Shown here: positions 28,901 through 38,649 of the stretch, in pieces | Position numbering within the stretch: the stretch's first letter is position 1 | Layout of the letters: each line of letters starts with the position of its first letter | Assembly (NCBI GenBank): GCA_029961685.1 | Contig: JARWKL010000007.1 | Span: forward strand, 11,059,406 to 11,123,405 | Origin: Aristolochia californica | Lineage: Eukaryota > Streptophyta > Magnoliopsida > Piperales > Aristolochiaceae | Direction of reading: 5' to 3' | DNA: 64,000 nucleotides | Made by a program: the position numbers and the translations under genes | The notes under the pieces: model-generated | The model's database searches: none | Told to the model about the DNA's origin: nothing | The model's input: the letters and a program-made list of their open reading frames with translations, nothing else

Positions 28901-31900
28901 GAGAATTTAATGAGGTTTGGATCAGTAGGTCATCTGCATCTTTAACATGTTTGAAGCATGCATATCCACATTTAGAACATGTGCAGGATCAACTAAAAAT
29001 CTCTTTCTTATAAAATTCTAAGCTCTATGGGTTGAACTAGTGGAATTTCCAAAACTTGGATATCAAAACTTTTATGATCAGTTGTGGTGTGTGAATAAAT
29101 TTTCTTTTCTAAATGTTTTGCATACATAAACTCTAAAATTTTCATTTTGTTGTGATCTGTTTGCCTTATCTTTTTGTTTACGAGAGATAAAGGGAAAAGT
29201 GAAAACTCAAGTTTTGATTTAAGGAAAAAGTATACATCTAAACTGGTAACGCATAAATGTAGAGAGAGATAATTCCAAAAAGTGTCTGTAACTTTTAGGG
29301 ATTGTTAACTCTTTCTAGTTTTGATATATCAATCGTCGAGAAACAAAGTGGGAGGCGGGGTAATTTTTAGTTGAGAGATGACTCCCATTGCATAAGTCTT
29401 TTCTTACAAAAATATAGCCCGTTGCGCATGATTGACCGATAAATCACTTTACAATCATCTATGATTGTTAGACCAACTTTTTTTCAAATGGGAAAAATAA
29501 TTGCTTGTTTGGCTCATGTAAATATCCCACCGCACCCAAACTTGAGAATTTAATGAGGTTTGGATCCGTAGGTCATTTGCATCTTTAACATGTTTCAAGC
29601 ATGATATCCACTTTTAAAACGTGTGCAGGATCAGCAAGAAATCTCTTTCTTATAAAATTCCAATCTATCAGGGTTGAAATAGTAGAATTTCCCTAACTTG
29701 GATATCAAAAATTTTGTGTTCATTTCTTGTGTGTGAATAAATTTATTTGCTTTCAATTGTTGTTGTTCTAAATTTTTTTCATACATAAACTCTATAATTT
29801 TCTTTTTTTTTATGATTTTGCTGTTCTCTTATTTTTACGAGAGATAAAGGGAAAAGTGAAAACTCAAATTTTGAATTAACGAAAAAATATACATCTAAAA
29901 TGGAAATGCACAAATGTAGAGAGAGATAAATACAAAAAGTGTCCGTAACTTTTAGGGATTGTAAACTCTTTCTAGTTTTATATATCAAGTTTTCCAATTG
30001 TCGGGAAACAAAAGGAGACGCGGGGGAATTTTTATCTGAGTGTTGACTCCTAATCCATAAGTCATTTCATAAAACAATATAGCCCATTACGCGTGATTAA
30101 CCGATAAATTACTTTACAATCATCAATGATTGTTAGGTCAGCTTTTTTGTAAATATGCAAAATAATGGCTTGTTTGGCTCGGGTAAGTATCCCACCGCAC
30201 CCAAACTTGAGAATTTAATGAGGTTTGGATCCTTAGGTCATCTGGATCTTTAATATGTCTCAAACATGTATATCCACATTTAGAACAAGTGCAGGATCTA
30301 CTAGAAATCTCTATCTTATAAAAGTCCATGCTATCAGGGTTGAACTAGTGGAATTTCCCAAACTTGGATTTTAAAACTTTTGTGTTCAATTGTGGCGTGT
30401 GAATAAATTTTATTTGCATACATTTGTTGTTGTTCTAAATTTTTTGCATACATAAACTCTAAAATTTTCATTTTGTTGTAATCTGTTTGCCTTATCTTTT
30501 TTGTTTGCGAGAGATAAAGGGAAATGTGAAAACTCAAGTTTTGATTTAAAGAAAAAGTATATATCTAAAATGGAAACGCACAAACGTAGAGAGAGATAAT
30601 TAAAAAAAGTGTACGTAACTTTTAGGGATTCTAAACTCTTTCTAGTTTTTCTTTATTTTGTTTTGCAATCGTCGGTAAACAAAGGGGGATGTGGGGGAAT
30701 TTTTAGCAGAGTGTTGACTCCCAATTAATAAATTATTTCTTACAAAAATATAGCCTGCTACGCATGATTGACCGATAAATCACTTTACAATCATCAATGA
30801 TTGTTAGGTCTGTTTTTTTGTAAATGGGCAAAATATTGGGTTGTTTGGCTCGGGTAAATATCCCACTGCACCTAAACTTGAGAATTTAGTGAGGTTTGGA
30901 TCCGTAAGTCACCTGCAGCTTTAACTTGTTTCTAGCATGCATATTCACATTTAGAACGTGTGCAGGATGAACTAGAAATCTCTTTCTTATAAAATTCCAA
31001 GCTATCAGGGTTGAACTAGTGGAATTTCCCAAACTTGGATATCAAAACTTTTGTGTTCATTTGTGGTGTGTGAATAAATTTTCTTTGCTAACATTTGTCG
31101 TTGTTCTAAATTTTTTTCACACATAAACTCTAAAATTTTCATTTTGTTGTGATCTATTTGCCTTATCTTTTTTGTTTACGAGAGATAAAGGGAAAAGTGA
31201 AAACTCAAGTTTTGATTTAAGGATAAAGTATACATCTAAAATGGAAATGTACAAATGTAGAGAGAGATAATTCCAAAAAGTGTCTGTAACTTTTAGGGAT
31301 TGTAAACTCTTTCTAGTTTTTTAAATTTCAGGCTTTGCAATCATCGGAAAACAAAGGAGTAGGCGGTGAAATTTTTAGTTGAGTGTTGACTCCCAATCCA
31401 TAAGTCATTTCATACAAAAATATAGCCCATTATGCATGATCGACCGATAAATTACTTTACAATCATCTATGATTGTTAGGAACACATTTTTGTAAATTGA
31501 CAAAATAATTGCTTGTTCCGCTCATGTAAATATTCCACAACACCCAAACTTGAGAACTTAATGAGGTTTGGATCCATAGGTCATCTGCATCTTTAACATG
31601 TTTCAAGCATGCATATCCTCATTAAAACATGTGCTGGAGCAACTAGAAATATCTTTCCTATAAAATTCCAAGCTATTAGGGTTGATCGAGTGGAATTTCC
31701 CAAACTTGGATATCAATACTTTTGTGTTCATTTGTAGTGTGTGAATAAATTTTATTTGCTTAAATTTGTTGTTGTTCTAAATTATTTGCTTACATAAACT
31801 CTAATATTTTCCTTTTATTGTGATCTGTTTGCCTTATCTTTATTGTTTACGTGAGATAAAGGGAAAAGTGAAAACTCAAGTGTTGATTTTAGGAAAAAGT

Positions 31901-34723
31901 ATACATCTAAAATGGAAATGCACGAATGTAGAGATAGATAATTCCAAAAAGTGTCCGTAACTTTTAGATATTGTAAACTCTTTCTAGTTTTTTTTATATC
32001 TGGTTTTGCAATCGTCGGGAAACAAAAGGGGAGGCGGGGGAATTTTTAGCTGAGTGTTGTCTCCCAATCCAAAAGTCATTTCTCACAAAAATATGGCCCA
32101 TTATGAATGATTGGCCGATAAATCACTTTACAATCATTTATGATTGTTAGCTTTTTTTTAAGTGTGTAAAATAATGGCATGTTTGGCTCAGATAAATATC
32201 CCGCCGCACCCAAACTTGAGAATTTAATGTGGTTTGGATCCGTAGGTCATCTGGATCTTTAACATGTTTCAAGCATGCCTATCCACATTTAAAACATGTG
32301 CAGCATCAACTAGAAATCTCTTTTCTTATAAAATTCCAAGCTATCAGGGTGGAACTAGTGGATTTTCCTTAACTTGGATATAAAAAACTTTGTGTTCTTT
32401 TGTGGAGTGTGAATAAATTTTCTTTTTTGACATTTTTTTTTGTTCTAAATTTTTTGCATACATCAACTCTAAAATTTTCATTTTGTTGCGATTTGTTTGC
32501 CTTGTCTTTTTTGTTTACAAGAGATAAAGGGAAAAGTTGAAAACTCGAGTTTTGATTTAAGGAAAAAGTATACTACTAAAATGGAAACACACAAATGTAG
32601 AGAGAGATAATTCCAAAAAGTGTCTGTAACTTTTAGGGATTGTAAACTCCTTCTAGTTTTATGTTTCAGTTTTTGCAATCGTCGGGAAACAAAGAGGGTG
32701 GCGAGGGAATTTTTAGCTGTGTTGACTCCCAATCCATAAGTCATTTCTTACAAAAATATAGCCCGTTACTCATGATTGATCGATAAATCACTTTACATTC
32801 ATCCATGATTGTTAGGTCAGTTTTTTTGGGAATGGGCACAATAATGGCTTGTTTCGCTCGCGTAAATATCCCACCGCACCCAAACTTGAGAATTTAATGA
32901 GGTTTGGATCCATAGGTCATCTGCATCTTTAACATGTTTCAAGCATGCATATCTACATTTAAAACATGTGCAGGATCAATTAGAATTCTCTTTCTTATAA
33001 AATTCCAAGCTATCAAGGTTGAACTAGTGGAATTTCCAAAACTTGGATATCAATACTTTTGTGTTCATTTGTGGTGTGTGAATAAATTTTCTTTTCTTAC
33101 ATTTGTGGTTGTTCTAAATTTTTTGCATACATAAACTCTAAAATTTTTATTTTGTTGTGATTTGTTTTCCTTATCTTTTTTTTCTTTACGAGAGATAAAG
33201 GGAAAAGTGAAACCTGAAATTTTGATTTAAGGAAAAAGTATTCATTTAAAATGGGAATGCACAAATGTAGAGAGAGATATTTCACAAAAAGTGTCTGTAA
33301 CTTATAGGGATTGTAAACTCTTTCTAGTTTTTTTATATCAGGTTTTGTAATCGTCGAGAAACAAAGGGGGAGACGGGGGAATTTTAACCTGAGTGTTGAC
33401 TCCCAATCCATAAGTCACTTCTTACAAAAATATAGCCCGTAACGTAGGATTGACCGATAAGTCACTTTACAATCATCTAAGATTGTTTGGCCAACTTTTT
33501 TGTAACTTGGCAAAATAATGGCTTGTTTGGCTCGGGTAAATATCCCACCACACCAAAACTTGAGAATTTAATGAGGTTTGGATCCATAGGTCATCTGTAT
33601 CTTTGACATGTTTCACGCATGCATATCCACGTTTAAAACATGTGCAAGATCAACTAGAATTCACTTTCTCCTAAAATTCCAAGCGATCAAGGTTGAAATG
33701 GTGGAATTTCCCAAACTTGGATATCAAAACTTTTGTGTTCATTTCTGGTATGTGAATAAACTTTCTTTGCTTAGATTTGTTGTTGTTCAAAATTTTTTGC
33801 ATACATAAACTCTAAAATTTTCATTTTGTTGTGATTTGTTTGCCGTATTTTTTTTTGTTTATGAGAGATAAATGGAAAAGTGAAAAATCAAGTTTTGATT
33901 TTAGGAAAAAGTATACATCTAAAATGGAAAAGCACAAATGTAGAAAGAGATAATTCCAAAATGTGTCTGTAACTTTTAGGGATTGTAAGTTCTTTCCAGT
34001 TTTTATATATCAGGTTTTGCAATTGTTGGGAAACAAAGGGGAAGGTGGGGGAATTTTTATCTGAGTGTTGACTCCGAATCCATAAGTATTTTCTTACAAA
34101 AATATAGCCCGTTACACATGATTGACCGATAAATCACTTTACAATCATCTATGATTGTTAGGTCAGCTATTTTGTAAATGGGCAAAATAATGGCTTGTTT
34201 GGCTCGGGTAAATATCCCACCGCACCCAAACTTGAGAATTTAATGAGGTTTGGATCCGTAGGTCATCTGCATCTTTAACATGTTTCAAGCATGCATATCC
34301 CCATTTAAAACGTGTGCAGGATCAACTAAAAATGTCTTTCTTATAAAATTCCAAGCTTTCAGGGTTGAACAAGTGGAATTTCCCAAACTTGGATATTAAA
34401 ACTTTTGTGTTCATTTGTGGTGTGTGAGTATATTTTCTTTGCTTACATTTGTTGTTGTACTAAATTTTTTGGATACATAATCTCTAAAATTTTCATTTTT
34501 TTGTGATTTGTTTGCCTTATCTTTTTTAGTTTACTAGAGATAAAGGGAAAAGTGAAAACTCAAGTTTTGATTTAAGGAAAAAGTATTCATCTAAAATGTA
34601 AATGCACAAATTTAGAGGGAGATAATTCCAAAAAGTGTCTGTAACTTTTAGGGATTGTAAACTCTTTCTAGTTTTTTTATATCAGGTTTTGCAATCGTCG
34701 GGAGACAAATGGGGAGGTGGGGG

Positions 34724-34728
34724 GGGAA
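34724..34728. repeat. Target-site duplication, left copy (GGGAA)
   Basis: GGGAA immediately precedes the left LTR and is repeated immediately after the right LTR. Five base pairs is the usual target duplication of LTR retrotransposons. In uninterrupted monomers this motif joins the G-rich tract to AATTTTTAG. Confidence 0.9.
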
Positions 34729-34961
34729 TGGTACAGTCCCGGATCTGACACAAGGATTTTTGGGAGGATCTGAGATCTGCCACGGGTTATGGGTCTTCCA
34801 GGCATTAGTATAGGGATAATAGGAAGACATGGGGAAGACGAAGATCAATGGAGGATGAGAGAATAAGTGGGTTTTTAGGAAAACCCAAGAAGATGATCTC
34901 AAGTATGTTTACGCTAGATTTAACCTAATTCTCAAAGCTTGTCTTTCTCATTACTCTTACC

Positions 34962-34972
34962 CCTTAAATAAG
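34962..34972 (-). promoter_or_regulatory. TATA-like box in the 3' LTR
   Basis: The minus strand reads CTTATTTAAGG, the counterpart of the TATA-like box in the other LTR. In a 3' LTR it would drive outward transcription into the left satellite block, if active at all. Confidence 0.4.
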
Positions 34973-35005
34973 GTTCACCCTATTAGGGTTTAATATAAAG
35001 TATTA

Positions 35006-35075
35006 CAAAAATACCCCTGTAAATAAAATGTTCCAAAAATACCCCTATAAATAAAATATTCCAAAAATACTCTTG
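35006..35075. repeat. 28-bp minisatellite inside the 3' LTR
   Basis: About 2.5 copies of a 28-bp unit beginning CAAAAATACCCC start at 35006, 35034 and 35062. The last copy is partial and diverged. The right LTR has a shorter version (about 38950-38985) with altered units, so the tract has gained or lost copies since the insertion. Confidence 0.8.
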
Positions 35076-35147
35076 TGGCCTAAACTAAAATAAAATAAAG
35101 GAAATTAAAAAAAATAACTAAAATAATAATGTTATTGTGTACATAAC

Positions 35148-35186
35148 ATTACACCCCTCTGGAAAAACGAGCTTGTCCTCAAGCTC
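35148..35186 (-). pseudogene. Possible last codons of a pol polyprotein
   Basis: On the minus strand one frame reads ELEDKLVFPEGCN, running into the polypurine tract. An LEDK-containing tail overlapping the polypurine tract is common at the C-terminus of plant Ty3/gypsy polyproteins. Upstream in the same frame stops appear quickly, so only about a dozen codons survive. The match is very short; the link to pol is inference supported mainly by position. Confidence 0.5.
35149..35160 (-). other. Polypurine tract
   Basis: On the minus strand this reads AGAGGGGTGTAA and directly abuts TGTTA of the 3' LTR. Position and purine-rich composition fit the plus-strand DNA synthesis primer of LTR retrotransposons. 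A G-rich tract of this form followed by TGTTA is familiar from plant Ty3/gypsy elements. Confidence 0.85.
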
Positions 35187-35598
35187 GGAAGTAGTGTCTG
35201 TATGCCAACGTCGTCACTTGTGGCCGAGTAGCATCCCCGATCGCTATGTTCGCCCGCTGGACTCCCAAAACTGGAGCAATTATTTTTTTATTTTTTTTAT
35301 TTTTTTTGGTCACTGTAGTTGTTGTAGCCTACCCCAATACGGGAAGAAAATGAACAACAAGTGGAATTTTTACCTACGCCAAACTGGTAACTATTCAACA
35401 TTAACAGCCGTTGGGGGACCTGCCCTAGCATTTGCCGTATTGGCAAAAAACAACATAACCCTGATAACCTCATTCTTTGGACCTTGTCCATGTTCAGCCA
35501 ATTGCCCCGCATACTCCACAAAAGTATCATGGCTATAACATTGAGCATGATGTCAACAACAATGAGGTCGCCTGCTTTGTCAAGATCCACCAATTCTA
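35187..35598 (-). other. Unidentified interior stretch downstream of the VSR fragment
   Basis: A minus-strand frame of 122 codons (35297-35665) overlaps the end of the VSR fragment in another phase. It reads RYNLELVDLDKAGDLIVVDI and then hydrophobic and basic segments, with no motif I can assign. A T-rich run at 35281-35307 (plus strand) interrupts the region. The opposite strand is also open, so coding direction cannot be decided. It may be decayed pol, a captured sequence, or filler. Confidence 0.4.
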
Positions 35599-36228
35599 GG
35601 TTGTACCTTTGGTGAAACCTCTCATCCCTATCAAGAACAAATGCACACCTCCAGCCTCCGGACAAGCTGAGACGGAATGTCCATCAGGAGCAGCATGCCA
35701 ATAGCCTCCATTGTTTAGCTTGCATTGTCCAAGTCCACTTGCTGCACAATGGCTATAACCATCCCCACTGAATTGCACTCCTTCTAGCCAGGGACACTCA
35801 CTGACTCTATCACAGAAGGTGTCCTTACAAGCTGTTAAAGTCACCATTTTATCTCGCCAACAACCCCCATTGATGCTCAAGCATTCATTGTGCTGAATAT
35901 CATTACCCAAACCAAAAATAACCTCAAAAATTTCCTCAAACCCATCACAACTAGCATTCATTACAACACCTTCCTCTAATGTCCCTAGACACTGGCTATT
36001 ATAAATAAGAAGTGTAGGCAGAATGGTAAAATAACCCCTGGAACTCTTACCAACTTGAGCATCGTGCGCTTTGTGCAGCACCGGATTGTCAGCAGAAGTA
36101 TTTGCGTCACCCATCGATTTTTCCATGTTTTGATTATCAAATCCAAGAGAACTGATAACTATATCAGCACATTCCGTTGGGTCCTTTGTGTCCGTCATAG
36201 GGCACCCGATTTGAAAGTCAGTCACATT
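35599..36228 (-). pseudogene. VSR: Captured fragment of vacuolar sorting receptor (VSR/BP-80)
   Basis: Intact VSRs are type I membrane receptors that carry cargo from the Golgi or trans-Golgi network to plant vacuoles. This minus-strand segment is open for about 210 codons. It begins VTDFQIGCPM, then TECADIVISSLGFD, DNPVLHKAHDAQVGKSSRG and ILPTL: the conserved central luminal region. Two EGF-like repeats follow, the first with NECLSINGGCW, ACKDTF and GDGYSHC, the second with QCKLNNGGYW and SACPE. In the second repeat a conserved Cys is Tyr, and the pattern decays before a stop. The N-terminal PA domain, third EGF repeat, membrane span and cytosolic tail are missing. No intron interrupts the fragment, though plant VSR genes have many introns, suggesting capture from spliced RNA. 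The surrounding open frame starts at 36378, but its first 50 codons do not look like VSR. Confidence 0.88.
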
Positions 36229-36689
36229 CAGTTCTGCATGGTCATCCTCAGGATGTTCCAAACTGTCAAAAAGCTTGACTATGTCATTTTGCACCATGCC
36301 AATCCCAGAGTGACCAACTCCAGCCCCTGCCCATAGAAGAGTTCCTGCTTGTGGTAGAACTGTTTTCTGCAGTGTCAAAACAGCGCTGTAAAATCAAGGA
36401 ATGCAGTGGATTGCGCTGGAAAAATAGGGTAAACTACCATACTTCCAATACACATGGTTATGCTGTTGGCCTAGCAACGGATCAATAAGTTTTCTGGGGT
36501 CTATTGTGGTCAGTTGAGTCCATTTCTGCACTGTCAAAGCAGCAGCACACCACAACTTGTGGAAGAACTTAAGGGCTGCAAAACCAGCAGCTGCCTCCTG
36601 TTTCCTCCCCTGCTGTTTTGCCCTCTCCTTAAAGACACGCAGTACTTCCCCAGCATTCCTGGTGTGGCAGAATCTGACTACAATGGCAT
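36229..36689 (-). other. Unidentified interior stretch between the Hsp90 and VSR fragments
   Basis: The minus-strand frame of the Hsp90 fragment stays open to 36394 but stops resembling Hsp90 after LLKG. It contains a basic segment FKERAKQQGRKQEAAAGF that I do not recognise. Two similar short motifs, minus-strand TTTGACAGTGCAGAAA near 36530-36545 and TTTTGACACTGCAGAAA near 36363-36379, flank this part. The start of the 260-codon frame that carries the VSR fragment (36378) lies here, but its leading residues are unidentified. It may be leader sequence, intron, or another captured piece. Confidence 0.5.
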
Positions 36690-37010
36690 GCCGAATATTT
36701 GATTCCAAACCCTTCAACAAGCTTAAATATTTTGGAAGAAGCTCATCAAATTTATTTGAGAGGAAGACTCGCCCATACAACTTCAAATTGGCTTTGTTGG
36801 TAGTGTAGTAACTCTCATACAAATCAGGTGAAGCCTGAGGAAGAACAAACAAGCAGCTTTGAACACTACATCACCTTCAGCAATGAAGTGACTCCAAGCC
36901 ATTGGCATTTCATCACCAAAGTCCTTTGCAGGAGAATGGTAAAAATTGTAGGACTCTTCAGTAGTAACCTCTTTGGGATTGCGCAGCCATATGGCCCTCA
37001 CATCATGCAG
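36690..37010 (-). pseudogene. Captured fragment of ER-type Hsp90 (endoplasmin/GRP94)
   Basis: In life this family is the ATP-dependent chaperone of the ER lumen; the plant member is SHEPHERD/HSP90.7. Two overlapping minus-strand frames together give a stretch of roughly 105 codons very close to the Hsp90 middle domain. The first frame contains DVRAIWLRNPKEVT, then NFYHSPAKDFGDE and MAWSHFIAEGDVVFKA. After a frameshift near 36840 the second gives DLYESYYTTNKANLKLYGR, VFLSNKFDELLPKYLSLLKG. The spacing matches the Hsp90 middle domain, and the DLYESYY block points to the ER paralogue over the cytosolic one. The N-terminal ATPase and C-terminal dimerisation domains are absent and the frame is broken, so this is a fragment in the retroelement's sense. 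A degraded continuation may extend to about 36650. Family assignment is from recall of conserved motifs. Confidence 0.85.
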
Positions 37011-37740
37011 GACTACCAAGCCACTATGCTCATCAACAGTGAAAAAGAGCCCTTCACAAAAAAATTTCAGCATCACATTAAGCACAAGCAGAGTTGCCAT
37101 GCCGATGAGCACGAGGAATTGATGAGTATCCCCACCAATCTGGGGGTCACCGGTGGTTGCCTCAATGTTTCCAAGCAACCCACTGATCCTTGCAGTTTCA
37201 AGCTCATGGAAATAACTGTGGTTGGATAGTGTAGCATGGTTACACGCACGGTTCAGTTTGAGTTCCCCTGAAAGATCATATTGGAGTAGAAAGCTTGTTG
37301 TAGTAGCAGCAATGCCACAATGCCACAATACCACACTAAATCTCATCCAATCTTTCATTTTGTTCCCGAGGAGCCCATTCAGCACACAATTACCCCAAAA
37401 ATGACCCAAAACCGGCAAACTGTTGCGGTATTCCTTCACTACAATCGAAGACATCCCATCAGCATGAACAGGGCCCAAGAAGCATCCAAATCATCCACAA
37501 AACAACCGAGCCACCCAAAAAAATATTTCAGAGGTCCCTAAAACATTTTCCAATGGATCCCGGCATCCTCCAAAAAAATTCAACTCTCATTGGATACCCC
37601 CAATTCAAAATTCCATCAATTGGCCATTGATACTCTGCGTCACGACACAGAGAACCTTCGTCTCGCTGCTGCTCAGCCCCTTTGAGCCACATCAACGCCC
37701 CGAAAGACATGTTTTGACCTAAAAATTGAGGGATTTTCCA
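37011..37740 (-). other. Unidentified interior stretch upstream of the Hsp90 fragment
   Basis: The minus-strand frame that ends in the Hsp90 fragment is open from 37478. Its first ~155 codons include DGMSSIVVKEYRNSLPVLG and a hydrophobic segment FLVLIGMATLLVLNVMLKFF just before the Hsp90 block. A further minus-strand frame covers 37528-37788. I recognise neither. The hydrophobic piece could be a fortuitous reading of intron or leader sequence. Confidence 0.45.
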
Positions 37741-38250
37741 ATGCTTACCCCTAATTACGATGAAGATGGTTCCCCGCTGGACTTTCAAGACCGTGGTGGA
37801 GCAAAAATTTGTCCGACGGAGTCTCCCCCTTCTCCGGTGGTGAACAACAGCCCTTGGAGGCTATGCTGTATGGAAATTTTCTAAGACAGAGGGCTCTGAG
37901 AAATATTTCCTGGTTGGAATATTTTCCTTCTCCCATTCGGGATGGAGTGTGGCTTGCCTTGAGCAGGGGAGATTTGATTTCAGAATTTATGGGTGCCATT
38001 GCCCAGCTTGGGATTTTTGCGCCTGATGTAGTTCCAACGCCAATGAGGGTGTAACAAAATACCTCTCTGATTTCTACTTTCCCGGGTCCTTCTCGGAGAT
38101 TTGCAAGGTCCCCGGAGTCGAATTTGATGATTTGGCAGATAACCCGTCTGATGTCCTAAAATCTGATGTCCCGTCGTCTGATTTTGGAAGTGCTGAGGCT
38201 GGTTTTGGAGTTGATATCGACTTCGATTTCGGGAGTTCAGGGTCTTGCTA
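37741..38250 (+). pseudogene. Coding-like stretch on the strand opposite to the element (unidentified)
   Basis: Plus-strand reading gives protein-like pieces in successive frames. One starts MLTPNYDEDGSPLDFQDRGG at 37741. A second (37809-38054) contains LRNISWLEYFPSPIRDGVW. A third from 38050 has GVEFDDLADNPSDVLKSD then VDIDFDFGSSGSC and a stop. The last piece is rich in Asp, Phe and Ser, a composition seen in transcription-factor activation regions. The frame changes and stops suggest a decayed coding sequence inserted antisense to the element, or chance. The minus strand is also open over 37751-37999. I do not recognise a family. Confidence 0.25.
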
Positions 38251-38635
38251 GTCAGATTTCCATGACCCGGAAATCAATTTTGACGGGCCCGTCGCTGGAG
38301 TTTCCTACTAGGAGATTTCCCATTCTCGATTTTCTAATGAAGGGTATGCTGAATACCCTTCCATTTTTGGAATTTCTTAATCCCAAAATTCGGAGGTCGT
38401 CGCTACCAGAGATACAGAGAGGTCCCTGATTGCTTGCTTCTCCTGCCTGTCCAAGCCAGCATCGATAGTGGCACCCCTCTTATTTGTAGAAACTTTAAAT
38501 GCAGCTATTTCACTGGAAGATTCATACGATGCAAGTATTTCTCCCATATCTTTGCAAACTTTTTTCCATTAAATTGTATACCTCGTCCAGAATAATCCAT
38601 CCTTTTGGGGAAAATGAATAGCCCATTGTGTTCCT
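38251..38635 (-). other. Untranslated leader / possible gag remnant after the primer-binding site
   Basis: This is the first 385 bp of the element interior in its own sense, where a leader and the start of gag would lie. One minus-strand frame reads RGIQFNGKKFAKIWEKYLHR soon after the primer-binding site and then meets a stop. The FNGKKF piece is faintly reminiscent of retrotransposon Gag N-termini, but it is too short to call. Confidence 0.3.
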
Positions 38636-38647
38636 GCTCTGATACCA
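38636..38647 (-). other. Retrotransposon primer-binding site (initiator tRNA-Met type)
   Basis: On the minus strand this reads TGGTATCAGAGC, the 12-base primer-binding site complementary to the 3' end of plant initiator tRNA-Met used by many plant Ty1/copia and Ty3/gypsy elements. It sits two bases inside the 5' LTR, where minus-strand DNA synthesis would be primed. It fixes the element's orientation. Confidence 0.93.
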
Positions 38648-38649
38648 GT

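Larger units (their letters stand above)
1..34728. repeat. Left block of ~670-bp tandem satellite array
   Basis: Head-to-tail AT-rich satellite, continuous from the window edge to the retrotransposon. Landmark ATG positions: 280, 951, 1619, 2281, 2952, 3624, 4294, 4961, 5632, 6297, 6965, 7627, 8298, 8967, 9638, 10306, 10976, 11646, 12314, 12984, 13654, 14325, 14990, 15636, 16306, 16929, 17595, 18229, 18900, 19578, 20249, 20916, 21584, 22252, 22923, 23595, 24267, 24940, 25602, 26273, 26932, 27605, 28276, 28947, 29590, 30255, 30926, 31598, 32264, 32934, 33608, 34280. Most spacings are 665-674 bp; short ones are 646, 623, 634 and 643. A typical monomer holds, in order from the landmark, a GATATC motif, runs such as CTAAAATTTTCATTTTG, a TATATATCAGGTTTTGCAATCG segment, a G-rich tract, the dyad ACAATCATCTATGATTGT and the motif TTTGGATCC. 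Short open frames recur in the same monomer positions on both strands but carry scattered stops and amino-acid changes, so I do not call genes. The family is not one I recognise by name. Confidence 0.97.
34729..35148 (-). repeat. 3' LTR (left copy)
   Basis: This 420-bp copy matches the right LTR along most of its length, for example the shared blocks CCCGGATCTGACACAAGG and GGGATAATAGGAAGACATGG. In element sense it starts TGTTATGTAC and ends GTACCA. The start is the canonical TGTTA terminus, while the end has drifted from TAACA. It keeps a longer A/T-rich minisatellite than the right copy, which accounts for part of the length difference. Confidence 0.92.

Noticed and set aside
35137..35538. 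133-codon plus-strand frame inside the retrotransposon
   Set aside because: It runs antisense to the element, starts within the LTR end and crosses a T-rich run that gives a Phe/Ile string. No motif recognised.
36055..36336. 93-codon plus-strand frame
   Set aside because: It lies antisense to the VSR fragment and has no recognisable content.
36828..37229. 133-codon plus-strand frame inside the retrotransposon
   Set aside because: It lies antisense to the recognisable Hsp90 fragment, so it is a shadow frame.
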